Assembly: GCA_948470475.1 (NCBI GenBank)
Contig: OX419342.1
Location: forward strand, 5,070,712 to 5,134,711
Reading direction: 5' to 3'
Length of the DNA: 64,000 nt
Source of the DNA: Galaxea fascicularis
Taxonomy: Eukaryota; Cnidaria; Anthozoa; Scleractinia; Euphylliidae
Both the position numbers and the translations under genes were made by a program. Under the pieces are notes generated by a model. That model saw only the letters and a list, made by a program, of their open reading frames with translations, was not told the origin of the DNA and ran no database searches. Below, in pieces: positions 43,646-54,200 of the stretch (position 1 is its first letter; the number at the start of each line of letters is the position of its first letter).

Positions 43646-44217
43646 AATAGGGCGGTTTCCAATTGAGTGTCGCAGGGGTAATTGGCGTTTGCTTTGGTTT
43701 TTGGGAGCAGGGTTGGCGCAGTGGTGAGAGCGCTCGCCTCCCACCAATGTGGCCCAGGTTCGATTCCTGGACTCGACGTCATATGTGGGTTGAGTTTGTT
43801 GTTGGTTCTCTACTCTGCTCCGAGAGGTTTTTCTCCGCGTACTCCGGTTTTTCCCTCTCCCCAAAAACCAACACTTCCAAATTCCAATTCGATCCGGATG
43901 CAGGACCTCCCTGAAAACCACTTTGGGGTGGGTGGAGCTTCCTGGGTAAATATCATTGATTATTTATTTATTTTCCTTTAACTACTTCGCTCTGCGATTG
44001 GATGAAAAAATTCGTGCCACTTTCTCAGCCAATGAGAAGCTAAATCCGAACCAATCGCGAGTTACATGAGTGTATTTTCCCGCGCTTGGCGTCGGTTGCA
44101 TGTAACAGTTATCTTAAATTCTGATTGGTTCACTGAGCTGTCTTCGTCTCCTGTGATTGGTCAGAGTTATTGCTTTGGTTTCGGTTTCACGACACTCAAT
44201 TCAAAACCGCTGTAATA
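43646..44217. mobile_element. MITE with ends 'AATTGAGTGTCG', disrupted by a SINE
   Basis: The left end GGCGGTTTCCAATTGAGTGTCG is matched by the reverse complement of the right end CGACACTCAATTCAAAACCGC. The body has several ATTGG/CCAAT motifs. A SINE at 43705-43975 lies within it. Confidence 0.65.
43705..43975 (+). mobile_element. tRNA-derived SINE (family B), copy 1
   Basis: A box TGGCGCAGTGG at 43714-43724 and B box GGTTCGATTCC at 43757-43767 in a tRNA-like head. The body contains CTCTACTCTGCTCCGAGAGG and GTACTCCGGTTTTTCCCTC; the tail is A/T rich. The same family is at 63603-63930. This family looks widespread in corals, from memory. Confidence 0.85.
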
Positions 44218-44359
44218 CTAGAGTGCTTTTACTTAACCCATGAAATAGATGTTTATTACTATTACTAGTAGTAATGAGTAGTAGTAATATGTCGGTGTGA
44301 TATTAGGGTTAGCCGGTTTTCGTTTTAAACACTGTTTAGTTTAGGTATTTTTTTCAGCA

Positions 44360-44665
44360 TACGCATAAACAATGGCATCAACAATACCATTACTGTTAGT
44401 ATTAGTATTAGCATTGTCAATGGCATCGGTACTGGTATTAGTATTGATATTAGTATTAGTGAAGCATTAGTATTAGCATTAGTACTAGGATTGGTACTCG
44501 CATTGGTATTGGTATTAGTATTAGCATGACAATGGTATTGGCATTAGTATTAGTATCAGCATTAGTATTAGTGTTAGCGTTAGCATTAGGATTGGCATTG
44601 GTATTGGTATTAGCATTAGGATTGGTACTGGCATTGGTATTGGTATTAGTATAGTATGTGTTAGT
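44360..44665. repeat. ATTAGC/ATTGGT-type minisatellite, block 3
   Basis: Continuous GTATTAGTATTAGC and GGTATTGGTATTAG variants, the cleanest part of the hexamer field. Confidence 0.85.
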
Positions 44666-44801
44666 ATTTGGTTGACACTTGTGAAATAAGCACAAGCGCA
44701 AGCGCAAAAATGTTAGTTTTAGAGCTAGATAAAGAGTTTTGTGCGTGTTAGTGTCAGGTATATCTCAAATGTGATAAAAAGTATCGACGTTATCAGCCTA
44801 G

Positions 44802-44947
44802 TAGGCCCTTTACAGTTTACGATCACATGGTACAAAATCCGCCATGCTGGAGAGCAAACTGCCCTTTGTTTTGGGTGTCCCAGTGGGCAGTTTACTCTCC
44901 AGCATGGCGATTTTTGTACGATGTGATTGTAAACTGCAAAGGGCCTA
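44802..44947. mobile_element. Palindromic MITE 'TAGGCC' type, element C
   Basis: Runs from TAGGCCCTTTACAGTTTAC to GTAAACTGCAAAGGGCCTA. Arms of about 62 bases around a spacer of about 20 bases. Confidence 0.8.
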
Positions 44948-45308
44948 TTAACTGTAAACAATTAAAAAGCAACTAAAATAGTAGGTGCACCATTCATGGA
45001 CCTATGTTAATACTAGTGGAATTTGCATTGTCGGCATTTAACATTTGCTAGTGTTACTCTTTTCGTAGCAGCACGAAAATAAACATTCTAGTGCATTGAT
45101 TTTATTATTAGCCCAAAGTTATTTGAGGCATGTTTTAAGGTATTAGCAGGATTACTGTCCAATCTTTGTAGTATTATTAGATCTGATGCATTAGCTCTGT
45201 TAGCTTTAGAATTGTTGTGATTGTTAAGGTAGTATCCGTTCAGTTTAGCCTTAACTTTAGCGAAGCACTTCAGCAATAGAATTATTAGATATAAATGTTA
45301 AGACAACA

Positions 45309-45455
45309 GGCCCTGGTTGTTCAAACGTTGGATAGCGCTATCCAACGGATAAATCACTATCCAGCGGATAAGTAATGGGAAAGCTAATTGTACTATCCAC
45401 TGGAGAGATATTTATCCGGTGGATAGCGCTATCCAGCCTTTGAACAACCGGGGCC
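45309..45455. mobile_element. Palindromic MITE, 'GGTTGTTCAAA' type
   Basis: GGCCCTGGTTGTTCAAACG at the left and TTTGAACAACCGGGGCC at the right are inverted. GGATAGCGCTATCC occurs twice, once in each arm, and is itself palindromic. Confidence 0.8.
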
Positions 45456-46610
45456 AGAAGATTAACTGTTAATGCTGTAAGTATGTATCATAAATGTTGG
45501 TATTAACGTGTTATTATGGTTCTTGTTAGCTTAGTATTCTGTGAAAACGATAATTAGTGTTGATTAGTATACATATTATGTTTATAACGCATTGATTATC
45601 GTGAGAATTTGCGACGCGGTTAAATCCGTAAGACCCACGTGACTTTCAAATAACAATTGAACGGCAATTATAAAGGAAACCTAACCAAGCAAGTGACTAT
45701 ATTTTTTTTCTTGGTAGGAAGAATGAACAAGCATCCCAAAATTAAAGCGTGCAGTGTTGTTAGTTTTACTTCTGAGCCACCTTGCTCATTCAGTCAGAGT
45801 TAATCATGATTTTTCTGGTTACTATTAGTAAAACGGATAACTAGTTATTAGCATTGTCAAAGAAATTGTCAGCATTATTGAACAAAGGATTTCAGTATTA
45901 GCAGAGGTGTTAGTCTTTGTTGCCTAGTATTTCATGACATCAGTCTTACGTTGTCATTAAATAAATTTGAATGTAAAAATAACGTGAAGCGATACATAAG
46001 TAGTATTTGTAGTAATACCAGCAATAGGAGAGCATTAACATTGACGTGGTATAGTGGTGACATCAGCATTAACAGAGCAACAGCATTAGTGTTACTATTA
46101 AAGATGATAATTTCTTTAAAGGGGCATCACATGTGAGTGCAATAATTAAAGGCATTAGTTTAAAATGAAAGATGTGGCCATTATATTTTTATCAGTGTTT
46201 GCCTGATATCGATTAAGAACGTGTTCGTAATTACGTACGTTTTGCTGGCATGAAATGTTAAATACTGGTGAATCGTATGGTGAATTTTATGAATAAAAAT
46301 AATGATTATTCATTTAGTTATTAGTTGGTTAAGCTCTAATGAATGAAAATGATCAATTGCTTAAATAATCTCTTAGTAGGAAAGTTCTTCTCCAGTATGA
46401 CGTGATTAAATTAGCTTATTTTACTGAGTTAACTGCAGTGAGCCTGTTTACAAGTGCTGAAAAATAAAGTAACTCTGAATACGCTGTATACAAAGTCTTT
46501 AAGATGTTAGCAGATGTAAGCAGAAATTAAGTGAAAAGTTATCAGGAATCAATTGATACAAACAAAACAAAACAGACTGGCATCAACGGATCGGAGACGA
46601 AATGAACCTT

Positions 46611-47086
46611 AAGCCGCGGCTGCACGAGCGATTTTTTGCTTGCGATGGTGATGATGATTTTTTCTAAATTTATCGCGTCGCCAGCGCGCGGTTAACATCA
46701 CTCGTGTAGCCACACTCACACAAGTGCTGCGACAGCGACAGCTAAAAAATCGCAGAAAAAAATCGCGAGAAATAGGCTATTTCCGAGTTCATGTCTGCCT
46801 CCTCTTCAAAGCGAGTCTAAGTGCGAAGTTTTTGTGATGGTAATTAGTTCTACTTTACATGTGAATGAAAACTAATTTTCATAACAAAAACTTCGCACTG
46901 AGACTCGCCTTGAAGAGGAGGCAGACATGAACTCAGAAATGGCCTATTGAATGAGTCGAACTTTTCGCGAGAAAATCACAGACTTTGGCACTCGTGTAGC
47001 CACCACCGCGCATCGGCAACGCGATAATTTCCAGAAAAAATCGCATCACCATCGCAACCAAAAAATCGCTCGTGTAGCTGCGGCTT
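46611..47086. mobile_element. Outer MITE carrying a nested palindromic MITE
   Basis: Left AAGCCGCGGCTGCACGAGCG and right CGCTCGTGTAGCTGCGGCTT are inverted, followed inward by GATTTTTTGCTTGCGATGG and its partner. The second-type element at 46773-46946 interrupts it. Confidence 0.75.
46773..46946. mobile_element. Palindromic MITE 'TAGGCC' type, copy A2 (inverted relative to 34140)
   Basis: TAGGCTATTTCCGAG to AAATGGCCTA with the same arms as 34140-34313. The asymmetrical centre (GGTAATTAGTTCTAC) is the reverse complement of that copy. Confidence 0.8.
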
Positions 47087-50000
47087 TAGACTAAGCAGCT
47101 CAGCATTACTGAGGTAATTGATCTTTCTTAAGGATAACGTCTTTGGTCGGTTTCAAGTACACCGAATACGAGACATCTGTCGACCGGTGATTACTTTCGG
47201 TTATCCTTCGGGCGTGGTCGTCCTGAAATCAAATCAGGAAAGAATTATTCTGCTACGATAGCTACTAACGGGATTTCATTGTCGGTAGCTTTGTCGGCAT
47301 TTCTACTTCAAGAAGATAATTCAAATTGTTAGTTCCAAATCGTATTTGTTTTTAAATACCACGCAATTAAGCCAGTCACCTGTTCTTTATTTTTATGTAC
47401 CATGCTCATGACGACGCCTAAAAATTCAATACCAGTTTCAAGGACTGTGACCCAATTGTGAGTCAGTCAGTTCACAAGCGTTAATGTGTCACTCGTAGGC
47501 AACGTAGTGACTTTAAGGGGAACTTCCTTTTAAATACCAGCCTCTTTACTTCGCATTCTAAACGGCAGTTTTATCGGCTCGAAAACGGTTTCTCGTTTTA
47601 AATATTACGATTAAAAAGTTTAAGACCGTCTGAGTTACTTAAGTCCAAAGAGGGATAAAATTACAAAACAATAAATTGTCCTCTACAGGGTGTATTTCTC
47701 TTTGCTGTGTCTTGATCGAACACAGGATTATTGCTTTTTACGTCCATGTTTGTGTTACATTTCGTTTTTCCCACAAACTGTTGTAGTTTTTGTGAAATTT
47801 GAATTTTTCTCTTTTCATGCCACCCCAGGGGGTAATTAGATTAACACCTTTAGAGTAATGTTGCCTGATGAGTTTTTCACTAGTTTTGTTCCTTATGGAC
47901 CAAAGAACAATATTACTGTCTAACATGTAGATAATACTCTTACATTGGATATCAGTGTAATATCTAAAATGTGCAAAATTTGCCAGTGCAGATACCTTAA
48001 ACTTTAAAAAAAAACTTAGCAGAATCTATCAGATTACTGGGATCTTGTTTGTAATGGAACTTTTTCTGAGATTCATCTCCTCCAAGTGCCTCAGCAACAT
48101 TGAACAAAGTTTTAGTCTAAATCATCGTTGAAACTTAATTTCATTCTTGACGCGCTACTGTTGTGTTTTCTCTCTCACCTGTTGAGCCGTTTACGTCGCG
48201 GTGTCAAAAATGACCGCTTCTCAAGATCCACCTGTAGTTGTTATTAACGCTTCGCTGACCGCTAACAAGCTGTCATGGCCACTTGGATTCTCACTGCCGT
48301 CCATTCACTGTATCCCCTCTTGTTGTTTGACAACAAGCAAATGAACAAAAATTGTATATTCCTTGATCCCTGAGTAGCTATCCCTTGCAACAACTTAATA
48401 CAACAACGTTGCCATTGCACTTTCCAGCGCACGCTGTCATAAGTATGACAACCTTAGTTTTTGTTCGTTCCTTAACAATGAATAATGCCAAAGATTAACG
48501 CAAAAACTCTTTTTTCTTTATAACGCCGCCAGGCCAGTGGAAATTTTCTTCATTCGAACTCAAAGTTTCAATTTCCATTCAAGTATGTCTCTACTCAACC
48601 ATCGAATTTCAGGAGACTTTCATCGAACAAACTTTTTCAGGTAACTTTCTGACTTTCCTTAACATTGTCTGCCACTTTCATGTATATCAGTCCATAAAAT
48701 TTGCATCCTGTTGATCACAAGCAATGTATTTTGAGAAAACATATTTGTATGTGCGTGTCGTGGTTAGTGAAGGTTATAAATGTAAAATACCGTTTCTTAC
48801 CCACCTGGTTCCAGTGCAATATCGGTGACCCTGCTAAAGTACTCTGAACGGTAACGCTTGATGGCGGTTTAAGGAACTTATGTTTGAAGACGATACGCAA
48901 CGTTTGTCAATAGCATACCCGAGATGAAATCATTTTTGATGCTCTTCAAATCTTGGCTTTTCATTGGTCGCTAGCAAATCTTGCTGATGTCATAACCTAT
49001 TCACGCGTAATTGTTTAACTCACGGTGAACAAAATCTAACAGGTTTTTAGGTTTTTAATTACCGAATGATTTTGCAATACCTGCTGCAACTTAAAGTGCT
49101 TGCCTTATTGGCATAAAGAAGTTATCTCCTATTGGTTTTAAAAGGGTATCTTGGGAACGTACGCTTTAGCTTAGTTGAGGTTTTTATTTCATTGTAATAT
49201 CATTTGTTCATGGCTGGATCACCACAGAGCTCAACAGTATCTAGCTTTGCTGATCATATGCTTCGTTTAGTGCTCAACCTGTTGCATCTAACAACAGATA
49301 CAAGCAAGTAATTTCAAAAATAATACGAACAGCATGACAAAAATTAATAATATTGTACGAAACAAAATTATTCCTGTGTAAACATTTCGATCTGCTGAAA
49401 AACGAAAAAACAACAAAAAAAGGAAAGTGTTTTCCGTTCTATAGTCTTTAATTAATTTGGTGGTTTGTCCTGACCCGATGAACGAAGAAATTTTGATAAA
49501 AGTCACAGGGTGTCACTTAAGTTGGGTATTCGCCTTCTGATAAAAGTGAGAGGAGACAGTGTACTAAACGGCAGTTACAGAACGTGAAGGCTTTCACTTG
49601 AATGGTGACACTTAAGGTTTTCGTCCACAGACTCGACGGTTAGAGGTGCCTAGGCTAAGCACTAAAAAATTACTGCAGGAGGCACGTATTGGTCAAGAGA
49701 TGTGATTGGCCGGATGAGCGCGCTTTCAAGAGGATCTCGTCCAAAGACACAAACGCGTATGACAAAGCGTTGAGCAACTGGCATCCAGAATACAGCTTTA
49801 TAGCTTTCATTTGATTGTTGAAATGTTAGATTCAGTCAAGAAAAGGCTACCTTTAGTAACACAGTCATTGGTCGAATTTATTACGAAGGCGAAATTCTTA
49901 CTTGCAGAGTTCGTCTACAAAAAGACAACATAAACCACTGTGTAATTTGCTGTTTTAGTATAAAAAACTGTTACTCTGCAAGCTTGATTTCACAGTCATT

Positions 50001-51288
50001 TTCCTTAATGACGTCCTTAGATGTCTTTAATATTAGCGGAGAGAATTTGAAACCATATCAAGGCAGTCCCACACCACTCCGCACAGTGGATGATTTTGTT
50101 TTTTCTCACCACCTGACTACTAGACAGTGCGTGAAAGTTCAAGAAAAAGAGAAGATATTGTATTATCTTGGGGATCTGGTGGCAAGATAGTTTGTCAGCT
50201 CTTTCTTGTTGGGAACCTTTCCGCACTCTGTGCAAGAATATTAGGGAACTCCACCTATGCAAAGGGCGTTGGAAACCGAAAACAACCACGGTAAAACTAA
50301 GAGGTCCAATTTTAAAGCGCGACGTTATGAAGACACCAGTTATATATTTACTTTGAATACCAGTCATTCACACGTATCCCAAAGGAAATGCCATTGTGCA
50401 GTTATTGTCCAATGAGAAGTTCGTTTTAGATTGCTTTGTCGGAAGTAAAGTTCGTCACCGACGTTTGACCTCTCCAGGGTCAGCCCTTAAATATGGTTTT
50501 AAAGGATCAAATTGTCGTGTTCGCAACTGAAAAATTTATCCGTGACCATTCCGATGAACTTTGCCAAAAAAAAAAATGATATTCTTTCCTGTAAAATACT
50601 TAAATGCTTTTGCCTTTTGCCATGAGTCGTGCAATACCTGTTCTCTCTCGTTCTATTGTGGCTACTTGAGTTGCTCCTTCAAAAAAAACTTCAATGGTGT
50701 TATGAAAAGTGAGTAACTGAATAAATTGTCATGGACTACCAAATTGTCCTCCTGCCAGCTGGCAAGAAAGAATTCTGATAAAAGTTAGAAATTTTGAATT
50801 TTGCAGTAGACATAGCGCATCCGAAACATGTCTACTTCAAAATTCAAAATTGTCGTAGCGGAAGCATCTAAATCACCAGACTTCATTCAAAGACCAGGTA
50901 ATTAGACAAGCAGGTAAAACTGGCTAAAACTGACGAGAATTATAAAATATGGCAAACACTTATCAGAGAAAAAGTGCGTATGGAAACGAAATACTTTTTC
51001 GTTTGAAGATTAGCCTGCGAGGCCTCTCTTCACTTTCTTTCATATTTTTCCAAAAAGTTTCCCATGAAACTTGCCACCACTCTGATTTGAACGTAGATGA
51101 CCAAAACATGAATAAGCAACACTAGTATGGGTGCAGCGTTCAAATGTTCATTTGAAATGCGGCTGATAAGCTCCCTTATTCAACAACTATACAACTAAAC
51201 CTCAACAGATCTATATTTCATCAATCAAATTTCATAAATCTCCCGCTTGAACAACTAAAATGTTATTCTTAACTTTCATATGTTGAAG
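47087..51288. other. Upstream region of the modular membrane protein gene
   Basis: No exon I can support. The signal-peptide exon of the gene starting at 51289 should lie here or further upstream, but I could not identify it. Confidence 0.4.
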
Positions 51289-54200
51289 GTGGTGGAAACG
51301 CAGGACACGGACCTCCGCGGGGTCCCTTGGGGGGCAATCCTGGTGGGAGACACCAGTCTGCAGGTCCCTCTAGACGTCCACCTGGAGAATCAGCAGGAGG
51401 ACGTCATAGTGGCCCCACAGAACCAAACAGTGATCCCGGAAATGAACAAATGAACAACAGAAAGACTGATCAAGGCATGCCAGTGTCTTTTATACTTTTC
51501 TTGAAAAATGTTATCTTCATCATGTACGCCGGTACTTATCATTTTAGTTTTGAGGTTCTCAGATTAGTATCACAACGCCAGTTTAAATGGGAAATTATAT
51601 TTTCACCAAGCGCCCAGTCTTCATTAGTTGGAACATTTCTACTAAGGAAAACCACAAACCATTTGTATTGTCAAATTCTTTTTCAATTGGGCAGTAAGAG
51701 TACTGTTTTCATATTAAGAGCTCTAAGACAAGGGCAATGCGTTGTAGAATGTACGCACTACAGTAGTAGAATGCTCTTCCAAGGCCATGAGAAGTGGCAT
51801 AATATATATACAGATAACTCAGCAATGTACATTTCTTCAAACCAAAGGCCTGGTTTTTCCCAGATGTTTGTTAGAAAAGACGTCGGCGTTCATAACCAGA
51901 AACGCTTTTCCTACATCAAGAAACGTCACATCTTTCACTCCACGCTGCAACCTTGATAACAGCTTCAGATGTCATCAAGCGTGGTTGCGAGTTGGCTTAT
52001 CGTGGCAGGCGGACAGTGACGGACGCATGGTGAGCAAGACCTTGACCAAGGACATTCCTAAGTGTGCGCAGAATAAAGGTAAAAAATGCTCTAAAATTAA
52101 GTTTATTTTACAGCCTGGCTCCTTTTAGTTGCCAGAGACATGCACCACAATGTGAAGCTACCCTCCATGACAAGGGGAATTTAAGATCTTTTCAGTACAA
52201 TTGTCACGTTGCAGAGATGAACTTTGATAGTCATTTCTGAGGCCTTTTGTTCCGTTTTTAGCACAAAGACATTAAGAAACTTTCTAGGACTGTTTGTTCG
52301 TTTTAAAAAGTAGCTTTGTTTGATTTTCATTTCGTGATCACAGAATTTCCGTTCACGGCTAGCAGTACAAAGCATTGTTCATTTCTATTTCCCCTACGTC
52401 AAGGTGATAACAAAATTCCCTTTCCACATGCACTTAGTCAGTTGCCAGTACTTGCTCATACTGTAAGGAGTTACCTAAACGGAGTTCGGAGTTTCTCAAC
52501 AGCTAGGAGATTAGGAGTTCTTTCCCTCAGAGACAAAACCAATGTAAGCCACGCTCATAACGTCCTGCTTTTTCGTTAGTCCTTTTTTGTTCAATTTGTA
52601 GTTTTTTCCGTTTCTCTAATCCCGAGATATCATGTATTCCTATAGTTTTTCACCGCAAGTGCTGTATGAAGTTTGTCCAGCTTGATCTTAAATAAACGAG
52701 TTTGAATCTTGCTGCTTGTTTCGTACATCACGGTGGTTGACCTGGCGAACTCCGGTGGACAACACCACGTGTCTGCGACACCGGGAACGCGACAACAATG
52801 TTTGCAAAATGAGGTGCCTGACTCCATGCCCGACCTGTCAAAAGCTCTTATTTTGAGGATTTTACCGAATTGTGTCTTCTGCAGAAGCAAGAGAGGTACA
52901 AGACCCAGCCTTCATGCGACGGTTCAACCAAAACTCGGCCATCTGCCTGAATGACGATAATGGTGAAACCGTCGACACTGAAAACGGTAATGACGAGCTT
53001 ATTGCTGATGGAAGTGGTCGTGGTGACTTCGATGACAACGATAACACAAAACAAAAAGATAACGTTGGTGATAGCGGAGAAAATGTCAACGATGACGACG
53101 ACGATGATGACGAAGACAATGTTGATCTTGTTGATAATGATGACGATGCTGATGATAACGATGAAAATGGTTTCTCAGATATAAACGACAACGACCTTAG
53201 CATCGAAACCTTAGAAGACGATGTGGATAGTTCCCATCATATTGGGTTTCTCAGAGAATGCGTCCGGCTGGGTAGCAGCACGCCCGACCATCGGCGACAC
53301 CACGACCATCGTCATCACCAACACCACTGCCCTCGCATCAACTGGATTCAGCAGCCTGACTTGTACGCGCAGTTTGGCTTTGAACCTCCTGCAGGTAAGC
53401 CTGACTCAATATAGGTGAGTTGATGAGGCAAAAAGACTGTACTTAATGAGCCATAAGCGTACTGTTGGCAATGATTGGAGCAAAATTAGGGGGGTCCTCG
53501 TCAAAAGTAACAGACACTGACAAAAATATCGGAGGCAATTTAGTAAAACACTCGAGGTTTTACTCTAGAAAGAAGGAAAGGAAGAAAGAAAGGAACTAAT
53601 TGACACCTTTTAATTTCTCGACTTAGTTTGTCCAAGGAATCAACCGATGCAGTCAAACTGTAACCCAAGGCTTTGTAATCTTGTGACGTGCGGGAAAGAC
53701 AAAAACGTAACTTGCAGGATCAACCCATGTGGGACTTACCGACCAGAGTGCTATGACACCAACGGCAAACGAACGCGACTCTTGCGAGGTAGGCTCAACA
53801 GTGAAGTAGTCAAAATTTTCCTTTGGCTTTTTTTCTTTTCTCATACCAGCGTGAATTTTGTTTTAGGCTGTGCGATCCCGTCACAAATTCCATCTTAGTA
53901 ATTTAAGAGATTGAAATATTGGGTCGCAGGCAAAGGCTTGACGTAATACCCTTCATACAATGCGTCCAATGTACTAACCACTGTTGCAAAACGCTTTCTT
54001 CACTTAGATAAAAGACTTACATAGTACTTTTGAAAAAGGCAAAACCATGTTGAACAAGTTCTGCCACTGCTTCGTTATGGCCAACACAAACAACTTGACC
54101 ACAACTTACATAAGGTCTTCTTTATAACCTCGGATACAATTGCAATTATTTGTATACGGATTCTTTAACAGCTCTAACAAAATGCGAGTATAAACGTCTG

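Noticed and set aside
43714..43775. tRNA gene in the 43.7 kb region
   Set aside because: The same head plus a long conserved body recurs at 63.6 kb, so it is a SINE.
49984..50367. ORFs as the signal-peptide exon of the modular gene
   Set aside because: No signal peptide or phase-1 donor could be supported.
51327..51956. 209-codon ORF as a single exon
   Set aside because: Only the first part is Gly/Arg-rich like the rest of the gene; after about 51480 it reads as intron.
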